A stretch of DNA of 64,000 nt from Pikeienuella litoralis (GCF_037646705.1 NZ_JBBHER010000002.1:620001-684000); one strand, 5' to 3'; positions 33,425 to 41,890 are shown, numbered from the stretch's first letter. The notes: generated from the sequence alone by a model not told the origin. A program made the numbers and translations.

Positions 33425-34312
33425 TCAGATCGCCCCGGCGAGGATCGCCGGCTCGCTCCCGTGTCGTCCCTCAAGGCGGGATTTCATCTTTCGCAGGGCC
33501 TGCGCCTCCAGCTGGCGGACGCGCTCCTTCGAAAGGCCAAGCTCGCCGCCGAGGCGCTCAAGCGTGTCCGGCTCCTCCGTCAGCTTCCGGCGGCGGATGA
33601 TCATCCGCTCGCGGTCGGTCAACGAGGTGAGCGCGTCGTCGATCCAGCCATGCGCCGCGGCGAGATCGGAGATCCGGGCGACGGTTTCGGCGCCGGTCGG
33701 CGCGGCGTCCTGCAGGGTTTCGATCCATTCGCGGCCATCCCCCTCTCCCTGAGCGGCGTTCAGCGAGAAATCCGAACCGGCGAGCCGCGCCTCCATCATC
33801 TCCACATCGCGCAGCGGAACGCGGACCTCCTCCGCGATCCGCACGCGCTGCTCATGCGCCGTCCTGCCGTCGGTGGCGGGGCCGCGTTCCCTCTCGATCT
33901 GGGCGCGGACCCGGCGGAGGTTGAAGAAGAGCGCCTTCTGCGCGGATGTCGATCCGGTGCGCACCATCGACCAGTCGCGCATCACATAGTCCTGGATCGA
34001 GGCCTTGATCCACCAGCTGGCGTAGGTCGAGAAGCGGACGCCGCGGTCCGGGTCGAACTTCTCCGCCGCTTTCAGAAGGCCGACGCCGGCCTCCTGAATG
34101 AGATCGGGCATCGGCGCGCCGTAGCGGCGGTATTTGTAGGCCATCGAGATCGCGAGGCGCATATAGGCGTTGATCAGCCGATGCAGCGATTTCGCGCAAC
34201 GCTCGTCCCGCCATGCGGTGGCGAGCGCGCGTTCGGTCTCCGCGTCGAGCATCTCCGCCCGCATCGCGTTTCGGGTGAATGCGGCGTCGGCCTGCGCGTC
34301 CAGTTTCGCCAT
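33425..34312 (-). CDS. rpoH: RNA polymerase sigma-32 factor, RpoHII type
   Basis: 295 residues. Region 2 begins LHRLINAYMRLAISMAYKYRRYGAPMPDLIQEAGVGLLKAAEKFDPDRGVRFSTYASWWIKASIQDYVMRDWS, followed by the RpoH box STSAQKALFFNLRRVRA and the region 4 helix-turn-helix LGLSKERVRQLEAQALRKMK. The YRRYGAPMPDLIQE wording is closer to RpoHII than RpoHI of Rhodobacter. RpoHII controls heat and oxidative-stress genes there under RpoE. I did not see an RpoE-like -35/-10 upstream. GGGAGG lies before the ATG at 34312. It is separated from aroB by a possible terminator hairpin (about 34391-34405). Confidence 0.93.
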   Translation of the reverse strand: MAKLDAQADAAFTRNAMRAEMLDAETERALATAWRDERCAKSLHRLINAYMRLAISMAYKYRRYGAPMPDLIQEAGVGLLKAAEKFDPDRGVRFSTYASWWIKASIQDYVMRDWSMVRTGSTSAQKALFFNLRRVRAQIERERGPATDGRTAHEQRVRIAEEVRVPLRDVEMMEARLAGSDFSLNAAQGEGDGREWIETLQDAAPTGAETVARISDLAAAHGWIDDALTSLTDRERMIIRRRKLTEEPDTLERLGGELGLSKERVRQLEAQALRKMKSRLEGRHGSEPAILAGAI

Positions 34313-34390
34313 CGCGTCGCCTCCCGTCGACAATCTCCTCTCATAGGATACGCCAGGGAAACGGTTTGGTTCATTTTACGACGCGGAAAA

Positions 34391-34406
34391 GGCGTGTTTT
34401 CACGCA
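34391..34406 (-). terminator. Short hairpin between aroB and rpoH
   Basis: On the minus strand GCGTG-AAAA-CACGC followed by CTTTTCC, starting about 46 bases past the aroB stop. The stem is only 5 bp and the T-run is weak; it may make rpoH partly independent of aroKB. Confidence 0.4.
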
Positions 34407-34449
34407 CTCGTGTCCGCGTCGGCCCCCGCGGATGCGGGCCGGGAGGGCG

Positions 34450-35571
34450 TCAGCGCGCCTCGGCCAGCGCGTCGGCGAGCACGGCGCGAACGGCGTCGAG
34501 CGGGGTCTCCTTCGCGATGAACGCGTCGCCGATGGCGCGGGCGAGGATGAAGATCAGCTCGCCGTCCTTCACCTTCTTGTCCTGCCTCATCAGCGCGATC
34601 AGCGCGTCGGCGTCCGGCAGCGCGCCGTCGATATCGCCGAGCGTGGTTTTCATGCCCATCGCGCGGAAATGCGCGCGAACCCGGCTCGGCTCCTCCTGCG
34701 CGCAGAGGCCGAGGCGCATCGACAGCTCGAACGCGAGGCCGATGCCGATCGAGACGCCCTCGCCATGGAGAAGCCGCCCCGAATAGCCGGTCGCGGCTTC
34801 GAGCGCGTGGCCGAACGTGTGGCCGAGATTCAGCAGCGCCCGCTCGCCGGCCTCCATCTCGTCCCGGGAGACGATCTCGGCTTTCATCTCGCAGGCGCGG
34901 CGAATGGCGCGAATGCGCGCGGCCGCGTCCCCGGCTTTCAGCGCGGGGCCCTCGCGCTCCAGCGTCTCGAAGAACTCGGCGTCGCCGAGAAGGCCGTATT
35001 TCACGGTCTCGGCGTATCCGGCGAGAAATTCGCGCGGCGGCAGCGTGGTGAGCATGTCGGTGTCCGCGAGGACCAGCTTCGGCTGATGGAAGGCGCCGAT
35101 GAGGTTCTTCCCCTGCGGCGCGTTGATCCCGGTCTTGCCGCCGACGGAGCTGTCGACCTGGGCGAGAAGCGTGGTCGGGATCTGCGCGAAGGCGACGCCG
35201 CGGCGCAGCGTCGCGGCGGCGAAGCCCGCGAGATCGCCGATCACGCCGCCGCCGAACGCGAGGATCAGATCGTCGCGCGCGATCCGGAGATCGAGGAGCG
35301 CGCCGAGAAGCCGCTCATAGGAGGCCATGGATTTCGTCGCTTCGCCGGGCGGCAGGATGACCGGCGCGGCGGCGACGCCGGCGGCGCCGAGGCCCGCCTC
35401 CAGCGCGCCGAGATGAAGGGCGGCGACCGTCTCGTCGGTGACGACGGCGACGCGAGGGCGGGCGAGGAGGGGGAGAAGCTCCGCGCCGGCGCGCCCGATC
35501 AGGCCGGGGCCGATGCGGATGTCGTAGGCGCGCGCGCCGAGCGCGACGGTGAGCGTTTCAGGTGCGGTCAT
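34450..35571 (-). CDS. aroB: 3-dehydroquinate synthase
   Basis: 373 residues. VAVVTDETVAALH near 40, LAFGGGVIGDLAGFAAAT near 110, VDSSVGGKTGINAPQGKNLIGAFHQP near 145, ALLNLGHTFGHALEA with metal-ligand histidines near 255, and LLHGEGVSIGIGLAFELS. It makes the carbocycle of shikimate from DAHP with NAD and a divalent metal. Its ATG at 35571 lies 14 bases inside aroK, so aroK and aroB are coupled. Full length. Confidence 0.94.
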   Translation of the reverse strand: MTAPETLTVALGARAYDIRIGPGLIGRAGAELLPLLARPRVAVVTDETVAALHLGALEAGLGAAGVAAAPVILPPGEATKSMASYERLLGALLDLRIARDDLILAFGGGVIGDLAGFAAATLRRGVAFAQIPTTLLAQVDSSVGGKTGINAPQGKNLIGAFHQPKLVLADTDMLTTLPPREFLAGYAETVKYGLLGDAEFFETLEREGPALKAGDAAARIRAIRRACEMKAEIVSRDEMEAGERALLNLGHTFGHALEAATGYSGRLLHGEGVSIGIGLAFELSMRLGLCAQEEPSRVRAHFRAMGMKTTLGDIDGALPDADALIALMRQDKKVKDGELIFILARAIGDAFIAKETPLDAVRAVLADALAEAR

Positions 35572-36151
35572 CGGCGGTCTCCAATATGCGCAGCGCCGGC
35601 GGCGCCGCGGCGTCATGCGCGCGGATCGCGGCCAGCGCCGCGTGGGCGACATCCTCGGGCCGGTCGTCGTCGCGGCTCTCCACGCGGATCTCGGCGCCGG
35701 CGTAGACGGGATAGCGCTCCGCCATCAGCCTGGCGAGGATTTCACGCGGGTCGCCCGCGTTCAGAAGCGGCCGGGATCTTCGCTTCGCCGTGCGGTTCAC
35801 GAGCGTGTCGATATCGGCGTGGAGCCAGATGGCGACGCCGGCGGCGCTGATCGCGGCGCGGGTCTCCGGCGCCATGTAGGCGCCGCCGCCGGTGGCGAGA
35901 ATCAGCGGCGGCCCGGCCAGAAGCCGCGCGATCACGCGTTTCTCTCCATCGCGAAAGGCCGCCTCGCCGAGCGTGGAGAAGATCTCGGGAATGGTCATGC
36001 CGGCGGCGGCTTCGATCTCCGTGTCGGCGTCCCGGAACGGAGCCGAGATCAGCGTGGCGAGCCGCGCGCCGATCGTCGATTTGCCGCAGCCCATCAGCCC
36101 GACAAGCGCGACCGGGCGGCGAAGCCGCAGGTTCGTCTCGTCCTGGCTCAT
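35558..36151 (-). CDS. aroK: Shikimate kinase
   Basis: 197 residues. Walker A GLMGCGKSTIGARLA near 16-30; shikimate-binding DADTEIEAAAGMTIPEIF near 41-58; RDGEKRVI near 70 and ATGGGAYMAP near 85. It phosphorylates shikimate. First gene of the aroK-aroB pair, divergent from the small membrane-protein gene with 136 bases between. An XerD/aroK divergence is normal in this order. Confidence 0.94.
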   Translation of the reverse strand: MSQDETNLRLRRPVALVGLMGCGKSTIGARLATLISAPFRDADTEIEAAAGMTIPEIFSTLGEAAFRDGEKRVIARLLAGPPLILATGGGAYMAPETRAAISAAGVAIWLHADIDTLVNRTAKRRSRPLLNAGDPREILARLMAERYPVYAGAEIRVESRDDDRPEDVAHAALAAIRAHDAAAPPALRILETADDRT

Positions 36152-36287
36152 GCGCTCTCATCCCTCTCGCGTTGCGCCGCTCCGCCGAGCCCGCTAGACT
36201 CGCTCGTATCGATGCGGCGGCGCGCCGGGGTTTACCCGCTTCCGCGCGCGCTGGCGAGTGTTGAAGCGGAATGACCGGGGCGAAACC

Positions 36288-36431
36288 ATGGTGCGGCGGC
36301 TGATCGGATTCCTGTTCATTCTGCTCGTTCTGGCGGCGGTGGCGCTGATCGGCTACGCGTATTTCGTCGATCTTCCCGCGGTGACCGGCCAGATCGAGAC
36401 GCCGGCCACCGGCGTCGGCTTTGGCGACTGA
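36288..36431 (+). CDS. 47-residue membrane protein ahead of xerD
   Basis: An ORF too short for usual gene calls: MVRRLIGFLFILLVLAAV then ALIGYAYFVDLPAV and a short polar tail ending in GVGFGD. One hydrophobic helix at about 5-27. Its TGA is followed immediately by the ATG of xerD, so translation is coupled. Similar small hydrophobic proteins with a charged Arg-Arg start occur directly before xerD in other Rhodobacteraceae. Function unknown. Confidence 0.72.
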   Translation: MVRRLIGFLFILLVLAAVALIGYAYFVDLPAVTGQIETPATGVGFGD

Positions 36432-37352
36432 ATGACCGGGGCGGAGACGCCGGTTCCTTCGCATCGCCTGATCGCGCTTTTTCTGGACGCGATGCGCGCC
36501 GAGAGAGGCGCGGCGGACAATACGATCTCCGCCTACGCCCGGGACCTCTCCGCCTATGCGGCGCATGTCGAGGCGGCGGGCGATACGCTTCTGACGGCCG
36601 GGCGCGGCGCGCTCGAGACCTGGCTCGCGGCGCTGGAGGCGGAAGGGCGCGCCCCGGCGACGCGGGCGCGGCGGCTCTCGGCCGCGCGCCAGCTTCACCG
36701 GTTCCTCTATGAGGACGGCTGGCGCGGCGACGACCCGGCGGCGCGAATCTCCGGCCCGCGCAAGGGCCGGCCCCTGCCGAAAACGCTGTCCGTGGCCGAG
36801 GTCGAGGCGCTCCTGAATGCGGCGCGCGAGCGGGGCGTGCGGCTGAATTGCCTGATGGAGACGCTTTACGCCACCGGAATGCGCGTGAGCGAGCTGGTCT
36901 CTCTCCCGGCGGCGGCGGCGCGGGGAGATCCGCGGATGCTGCTGGTGAAGGGGAAGGGCGGGAAGGAGCGGCTCGTCCCGCTTTCGAATCCGGCGCGCGC
37001 CGCGCTTTCCGAATGGCTGGCGGCGCGGGACGCGGATCCGCGCTGGCGGCGAAGCGTGTTTCTGTTCCCGAGCGGCTCCGGAGCGGGGCATCTGACGCGG
37101 GTGCGGTTTTTCCAGATCGTGAAGGAGCTTGCGGCGGCGGCGGGCGTCGATCCGGCGCGGGTCTCGCCGCATACGCTTCGGCACGCGTTCGCCTCGCATC
37201 TTCTGGCGAACGGCGCCGATCTCAGATCGATTCAGGAGCTTCTCGGCCACGCCGACATCTCCACCACCGAAATCTACACCCACGTTCAGGAGGAGCGGCT
37301 GAAGGCGTTGGTCCTCGGCTCGCATCCACTGTCGAAGGCGGAGCATGAGTGA
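36432..37352 (+). CDS. xerD: Site-specific tyrosine recombinase XerD
   Basis: 306 residues. SAM-like core-binding domain at about 8-95 (ERGAADNTISAYARDLSAY). Catalytic residues are visible: Arg in ATGMRVSELVSL, Lys in KGKGGKERLVPL, His-x-x-Arg in SPHTLRHAFASHLL, His in ELLGHADIS and the nucleophile Tyr in TTEIYTHV. With XerC it resolves chromosome dimers at dif under FtsK control. No integrase-associated att site or mobile module is near, which supports the chromosomal XerD assignment. Confidence 0.93.
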   Translation: MTGAETPVPSHRLIALFLDAMRAERGAADNTISAYARDLSAYAAHVEAAGDTLLTAGRGALETWLAALEAEGRAPATRARRLSAARQLHRFLYEDGWRGDDPAARISGPRKGRPLPKTLSVAEVEALLNAARERGVRLNCLMETLYATGMRVSELVSLPAAAARGDPRMLLVKGKGGKERLVPLSNPARAALSEWLAARDADPRWRRSVFLFPSGSGAGHLTRVRFFQIVKELAAAAGVDPARVSPHTLRHAFASHLLANGADLRSIQELLGHADISTTEIYTHVQEERLKALVLGSHPLSKAEHE

Positions 37353-37403
37353 AGCGGAGACAGGACCGCGCCGCGGATCCGGCGCATCAGGGGAGCGCGC
37401 GGC

Positions 37404-39182
37404 ATGACAACCGAGCAGATCGTTCTTTTCACGATTTTCGGCGGCGTTTTCGTCCTGCTGATCTGGGGCCGATGGCGCTATGATCTGGTGGCGTTCGGCG
37501 CGCTTCTGGTCGCGGTCGTCGCCGGGGTCGTGCCGGCGGAGCGCGCCTTCTCGGGGTTCGGGCATCCCGCGACGCTGGTGGTCGCGCTGGTGCTCGTCAT
37601 CTCGGCGGGGCTGGTGCGCTCGGGGGCGGTGTTCCTGATCACGAGGACGCTGGTCGACAGCGCCCGCCCGCTCGCCCGGCATATCGTGGTGATGGGCGGG
37701 GTCGGCGCGGCGCTTTCCGGCTTCATGAACAACGTGGCGGCGCTGGCGCTTCTGATGCCGGTGGACATCCAGACCGCGAAGAAGGCCAAACGCGATGTCG
37801 GGCTCAGCCTGATGCCGCTCTCCTTCGCGACCATTCTCGGCGGCATGGTGACGATGATCGGGACTCCGCCGAACATCATCGTCGCGACCATTCGCGATGA
37901 ACGGCTGGGCGCGCCGTTCGCGATGTTCGATTTCGCGCCGGTGGGCGCCGTGACCGCGCTGGCGGGGTTGATCTTCGTCGCGCTGGTCGGCTGGCGGCTG
38001 ATCCCGCAGCGCGAGAACGCCAGCGACGGCGTCAGCCTGATGGAGTCGAAGCTCTATGTCGCCGAACTGAGCGTGCCGGAGGGCGCGAAGATCATCGGCC
38101 GGCGCGTTCACGAGCTCTACGAGAAGGCGGAAAAGGCCGATGTCGCGATCATCGGTCTGGTGCGGGACGGCGAGCGGCGCTACGGCGCGGCGCGGGACGC
38201 GGTGATCCGGGCGGACGACGCGCTGGTGGTCGAGGCGACGCCCGAAGCGCTGGACGAATTCCGGATCGCGCTCTCGCTCGCCTTCTCCGAGCCCGACCGG
38301 CAGGAGCGCCTCGACGCGGCGGCGGAGGGGCTCGACCTTTTCGAGGTGGTGGTGACGGAGCAGGCCCGCATCGCCGGAAAGACCGCGCAGTCGATCGGGC
38401 TTTCGTGGCGGCGCGGCGCGGTGCTGATGGGGATCTCCCGTCAGGGCCGGCGGGTCACGGAACGAGTGCGAAAGACCGAGGTTCGCCCCGGCGACATCCT
38501 GCTCCTGCTGGCGCCGGCGGAGACCACGGGCGAGCTGACGGAATGGCTGGGCTGCCTGCCGCTGGCCGAGCGGGGGCTTTCGGTGACGCAGGACAAGATG
38601 ACCTGGGTGGCGATCGGCGTCTTCGGCGCGGCGGTGGCGGCGGCGAGCTTCGGCCTCATCTACATGCCGGTGGCGCTCGGAATCGTCGTCGCGCTCTACG
38701 CGCTGACCAAGATCGTTCCCCTCTCCGAGATCTACACGCACATCGAATGGCCGGTCGTGGTGCTGCTCGGCTCGATGATCCCGCTTGGCGCGGCGCTCGA
38801 GACCTCGGGCGGGACGGAGCTGATCGCGGACGCGCTGACGCGGCTGACGGTGGGCGCGCCGGTCTGGGTGGCGCTGACCGTGCTGATGGTGGTGACGATG
38901 ACGCTCTCGGACGTGCTCAACAACACCGCGACCGCGATCGTCGCGGCGCCGGTCGGCATCTCGATGGCGGACTCGCTCGGCGTCTCGCCCGACCCGTTCC
39001 TGATGGCGGTGGCGGTGGCGGCCTCCTGCGCCTTTCTCACGCCCATCGGGCACAAGAACAACACGCTGATCCTCGGCCCGGGCGGCTACGCCTTCGGCGA
39101 TTACTGGCGCATGGGCCTGCCGCTGGAGATACTGGTGATCGCGGTGGCGATCCCGTCGATATTGGTGTTCTGGCCGCTGTAG
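37404..39182 (+). CDS. SLC13-family permease with two RCK_C domains
   Basis: 592 residues, divalent anion:Na+ symporter-type (ArsB/NhaD superfamily) architecture. N-terminal membrane half to about residue 200 includes SGFMNNVAALALLMPV and GTPPNIIVA. Two cytosolic RCK_C (TrkA-C) domains lie at about 210-390 (VPEGAKIIGRRVHELYEKA; EQARIAGKTAQSIGLSWRRGAVLMGISR). The C-terminal membrane half contains LSDVLNNTATAIVAAPV and AFLTPIGHKNNTLIL. Likely an anion or sulfate/dicarboxylate transporter gated by the RCK domains; the ion cannot be named. It ends 60 bases before the AT-richer orphan gene. Confidence 0.9.
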   Translation: MTTEQIVLFTIFGGVFVLLIWGRWRYDLVAFGALLVAVVAGVVPAERAFSGFGHPATLVVALVLVISAGLVRSGAVFLITRTLVDSARPLARHIVVMGGVGAALSGFMNNVAALALLMPVDIQTAKKAKRDVGLSLMPLSFATILGGMVTMIGTPPNIIVATIRDERLGAPFAMFDFAPVGAVTALAGLIFVALVGWRLIPQRENASDGVSLMESKLYVAELSVPEGAKIIGRRVHELYEKAEKADVAIIGLVRDGERRYGAARDAVIRADDALVVEATPEALDEFRIALSLAFSEPDRQERLDAAAEGLDLFEVVVTEQARIAGKTAQSIGLSWRRGAVLMGISRQGRRVTERVRKTEVRPGDILLLLAPAETTGELTEWLGCLPLAERGLSVTQDKMTWVAIGVFGAAVAAASFGLIYMPVALGIVVALYALTKIVPLSEIYTHIEWPVVVLLGSMIPLGAALETSGGTELIADALTRLTVGAPVWVALTVLMVVTMTLSDVLNNTATAIVAAPVGISMADSLGVSPDPFLMAVAVAASCAFLTPIGHKNNTLILGPGGYAFGDYWRMGLPLEILVIAVAIPSILVFWPL

Positions 39183-39241
39183 GGGGGGTCGACTGACTCG
39201 AGACATCAGTTGAACGCTTCGAATCCAATATTGCCCTCGCT

Positions 39242-39826
39242 CTAATCCTTCTGGGTCTTCAACATTGCAAGAATTTTTGGGCCGTAGGTGAGCGCAAAAT
39301 CGGAAGCGTTCGGCTGCAACTCCACGCCATGAACGGCTGCGTTCATTACGGGCATGAGGTTATTCAAGAGGACTGCTGCTTCCTTCGGTATTGCTCCCTC
39401 TTTTGCAAGGTCTTCAGTAAGATGTCGGAGAGTCGGGACTCCGCCACGCGTATTGGGGCTAAGCATTACTTCTTCAGCTATCTCACGAAGACGCCTCTCT
39501 ACCTGGACACGAAGCATTGCGATTGCGAGATTAGGATCGCTCCCCTCGAAGTATTTGAAGGCGTTGAGGTCGTCCTCGTCCGGGGCTGTCCCAGAAGCAT
39601 CAAGTTGACGCTCAGCTTTTGCAAGAACGACCTCGAAGCCACCTGGAGCAGAGATCCGCTCAATAATGCCAAGCATCCAAGGAACTATGGCTACGGCTAG
39701 GGCACCTGCCGCGACCGGGGAAAGCGTTTTCCAGAAGGTATCGAAACTTGCTACCGCAACACAAAAGATACTGAGTGCTAGCTTTGCCTTATGGCTACGC
39801 CATACGGACGTCACGATTTCTATCAT
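39242..39826 (-). CDS. Orphan membrane-anchored protein with HEPN/DUF4145-like C-terminus
   Basis: 194 residues. Two hydrophobic segments at about 15-30 and 38-56 anchor it to the membrane. The C-terminal 110 residues resemble the DUF4145/HEPN fold: AMLRVQVERRLREIAEEVML, LRHLTEDLAKEGAIPKEAAVLLNNLMPVMNAAVHGVEL; the last is the usual HxxE-like helical end, with NAAVHG in place of the common NxxxH motif. Codon use and base composition are clearly AT-richer than every neighbour, and it lacks a family-specific neighbour. Probably acquired; function unknown, though HEPN proteins often act as RNases in defence or toxin modules. Confidence 0.65.
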   Translation of the reverse strand: MIEIVTSVWRSHKAKLALSIFCVAVASFDTFWKTLSPVAAGALAVAIVPWMLGIIERISAPGGFEVVLAKAERQLDASGTAPDEDDLNAFKYFEGSDPNLAIAMLRVQVERRLREIAEEVMLSPNTRGGVPTLRHLTEDLAKEGAIPKEAAVLLNNLMPVMNAAVHGVELQPNASDFALTYGPKILAMLKTQKD

Positions 39827-39833
39827 CTAGCAC

Positions 39834-39878
39834 TCAACAGCATAATATCTAGACCTCCGTAACATAGTCAGCTGTTGA
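39834..39878. repeat. Inverted repeat beside the AT-rich orphan gene
   Basis: TCAACAGC (39834-39841) and GCTGTTGA (39871-39878), eight bases each, flanking a 29-base AT-rich centre (CATAATATCTAGAC). It lies eight bases upstream of the orphan gene's start codon and may be its promoter/operator or a trace of insertion. Confidence 0.4.
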
Positions 39879-39947
39879 ATCAAACGGCTGCTTTGTCCGC
39901 ATATCCACCGTGCCTTCCTGTGGATGCGTCCCTGACCTCTGCCGCCC

Positions 39948-40670
39948 TCACCCCCTCACAAATGTCAGATAACATGGTGCCCGGCCCTCGCGGAGCGCTT
40001 TCGCTTCGTAGCGGGTGCCGGGCCAGTCGGGCCAGGGGCGGCGCCAGTCCTGGGGGCGCTCGGCGGTCCAGAGGAATTCGGGGAAGGCGCGCATCGCCTC
40101 CAGGGTGTGGCGGGTGTAGTCGGGGATGTCGGTGGCGATGTGGAGCCGGGCGCCGGGGGCCGCGATGCGGGCGAGGTGGGGCAGGTTCTCCGGGCCGATG
40201 AAGCGGCGGCGGTGGTGGCGGGCCTTCGGCCACGGGTCGGGGTAGTTGACGAAGATCCGTGAAAACGCGCCGTCATGCGCGACATCGAAAATCTCGCGCG
40301 CGTCGCCGGCGTGAAGGCGGATATTGTCGAGTCCGGCCCCGTCGAGCGCGGCGAGGCACATGGCGACGCCGTTCACGAACGGCTCGCAGCCGACCATCAG
40401 GATATCCGGATTGGCGGCCGCCATCGCCACCAGATGCTCGCCGCCGCCGAAGCCGATCTCGAGCCAGACCTCGCGGGCGGCCGGGGCCATCGCGCTGAAA
40501 TCGACGGGCCGGCGCTCCGGGTTCGAGGCCCAGGAGACGCCGGGCGGGGCGAGCTCCGGCAGGCGCGTCTCCAAAAGCTGCCTCTGCCCCTTGCGGAGCG
40601 TCTTTCCGTGGCGGCGGCCGTAGAAATTGCGCCAGGGCGCGCCGTCGTCGCGCTCGGTCATCTCTCCCAT
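39948..40670 (-). CDS. trmB: tRNA (guanine46-N7)-methyltransferase
   Basis: 240 residues. SAM-binding WLEIGFGGGEHLVAMAAANPD near 68-88, substrate-binding NYPDPWPKARHHRRRFI near 143-159 and C-terminal GTRYEAKALREG. Full length and matched along its whole length. It methylates G46 in tRNA variable loops. The start at 40670 (MGEMTERDD) is used; ATG at 40661 is another option. It lies 7 bases after metK on the same strand, an order seen in Rhodobacterales. Confidence 0.94.
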   Translation of the reverse strand: MGEMTERDDGAPWRNFYGRRHGKTLRKGQRQLLETRLPELAPPGVSWASNPERRPVDFSAMAPAAREVWLEIGFGGGEHLVAMAAANPDILMVGCEPFVNGVAMCLAALDGAGLDNIRLHAGDAREIFDVAHDGAFSRIFVNYPDPWPKARHHRRRFIGPENLPHLARIAAPGARLHIATDIPDYTRHTLEAMRAFPEFLWTAERPQDWRRPWPDWPGTRYEAKALREGRAPCYLTFVRG

Positions 40671-40677
40671 GGCCGGG

Positions 40678-41859
40678 TCAGATCGCCGCCTTCAGGGCCT
40701 CCACGAGGTCGGTCTTCTCCCAGGAGAAGCCGCCGTCGGCCTCCGGCGCCCGGCCGAAATGGCCATAGGCGGCGGTGCGCTCGTAGATCGGCCGGTTCAG
40801 CTGAAGATGGGTGCGGATGCCGCGCGGGGTGAGGTCCATGACCTTGGCCACCGCCTTCTCGATCGTCTCTTCGGGGACCCCGCCGGCGCAATGCGTGTCG
40901 ACATAGATCGAGAGCGGGCGCGCGACGCCGATGGCGTAGGAGAGCTGCAGCGTGCACCGCTCCGCGAGGCCGGCGGCGACGATGTTCTTGGCCAGATAGC
41001 GCGCCGCGTAGGCGGCGGAGCGGTCGACCTTGGTCGGATCCTTGCCGGAGAAGGCGCCGCCGCCATGCGGGGCCGCGCCGCCATAGGTGTCGACGATGAT
41101 CTTGCGTCCGGTCAGTCCGGCGTCGCCGTCCGGGCCGCCGATGACGAATTTTCCGGTCGGGTTGACGTGCCAGACGGTCTGGGCGTCGATCCATCCCTCC
41201 GGCAGGGTCGCGCGGATATGCGGCTCGACGATCTCGCGGATGTCGTCGGAGGTGAGCGCCTCGTCCAGATGCTGGGTCGACAGGACGATCGAGCTGACGC
41301 CGACGGGCTTGTGGTCGCGGTAGCGCACGCTGATCTGCGATTTCGCATCCGGGCCGAGCGCAGGCTCCGAGCCGCTTTTCCTGGCGTCGGCGAGGCGTTT
41401 CAGGATCGCGTGCGCGTAAAGGATCGGCGCCGGCATCAGCTCCGGCGTCTCGTTGGTGGCGTAGCCGAACATGATGCCCTGATCGCCGGCGCCCTCGTCC
41501 CGGTTTTCGGCCGCATCGACGCCCTGGGCGATATGCGCGGATTGCTCATGCAGCAGGTTGGTGATCTCGACGTTCCGCCAGTGGAACTTCTTCTGCTCAT
41601 ACCCGATATCGTGGATGCAGCGGCGGGCGATCTCGTCGATCCTGCCCATATAGGTCGCGAGCTTGGTCTTGTCCGAAAGCCCGACCTCGCCGCCGATCAC
41701 AACCCGGTTGGTGGTCGCGAATGTCTCGCAGGCGACGCGGGCCTCGGGCTCTTCAGCGATGAGCGCGTCGAGAACGGCGTCTGAAATCCGGTCGCAAACC
41801 TTGTCCGGATGTCCTTCGGACACGGATTCGGATGTGAAGTAATAGTCGCCGCGCGCCAT
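40678..41859 (-). CDS. metK: S-adenosylmethionine synthetase
   Basis: 393 residues from the ATG at 41859 (MARGDYYFTSES). FTSESVSEGHPDKVCDRISDA at the N-terminus, GAGDQGIMFGYATNET near 117 and GGGAFSGKDPTKVDRSAAYAARYLAKN near 265 are the ATP- and metal-binding motifs of MAT. It makes SAM from ATP and methionine. A small hairpin around the ribosome site (41863-41890) may mark a SAM-responsive leader. It lies between an XRE regulator and trmB. Confidence 0.95.
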   Translation of the reverse strand: MARGDYYFTSESVSEGHPDKVCDRISDAVLDALIAEEPEARVACETFATTNRVVIGGEVGLSDKTKLATYMGRIDEIARRCIHDIGYEQKKFHWRNVEITNLLHEQSAHIAQGVDAAENRDEGAGDQGIMFGYATNETPELMPAPILYAHAILKRLADARKSGSEPALGPDAKSQISVRYRDHKPVGVSSIVLSTQHLDEALTSDDIREIVEPHIRATLPEGWIDAQTVWHVNPTGKFVIGGPDGDAGLTGRKIIVDTYGGAAPHGGGAFSGKDPTKVDRSAAYAARYLAKNIVAAGLAERCTLQLSYAIGVARPLSIYVDTHCAGGVPEETIEKAVAKVMDLTPRGIRTHLQLNRPIYERTAAYGHFGRAPEADGGFSWEKTDLVEALKAAI

Positions 41860-41862
41860 CGT

Positions 41863-41890
41863 GATCGTCCTCTGCACTGAAGCGTCGATC
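41863..41890 (-). promoter_or_regulatory. Hairpin sequestering the metK ribosome site, possible SAM/SAH-type leader
   Basis: On the minus strand GATCG at 41890-41886 and CGATC at 41867-41863 can pair, enclosing ACGCTTCAGTGCAGAGGA which includes the AGAGGA ribosome site four bases before the ATG. CTTC within the loop could pair by wobble with GAGG. Rhodobacterales metK genes are the known home of the SAM/SAH riboswitch, whose core also places an ACGGCTTC loop against the ribosome site. The match is only partial here. Confidence 0.35.

Noticed and set aside
35742..39206. Very long open frame on the minus strand, over 1,100 codons
   Set aside because: It runs antisense to xerD and the SLC13 permease and past the aroK start; composition is Arg/His/Glu-rich as expected from high-GC third positions, with no domain recognised.
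39190..39235. tRNA-like TCGAATCC near the orphan gene
   Set aside because: The TTCGAATCC resembles a T-arm but no acceptor, D or anticodon stem can be formed around it.
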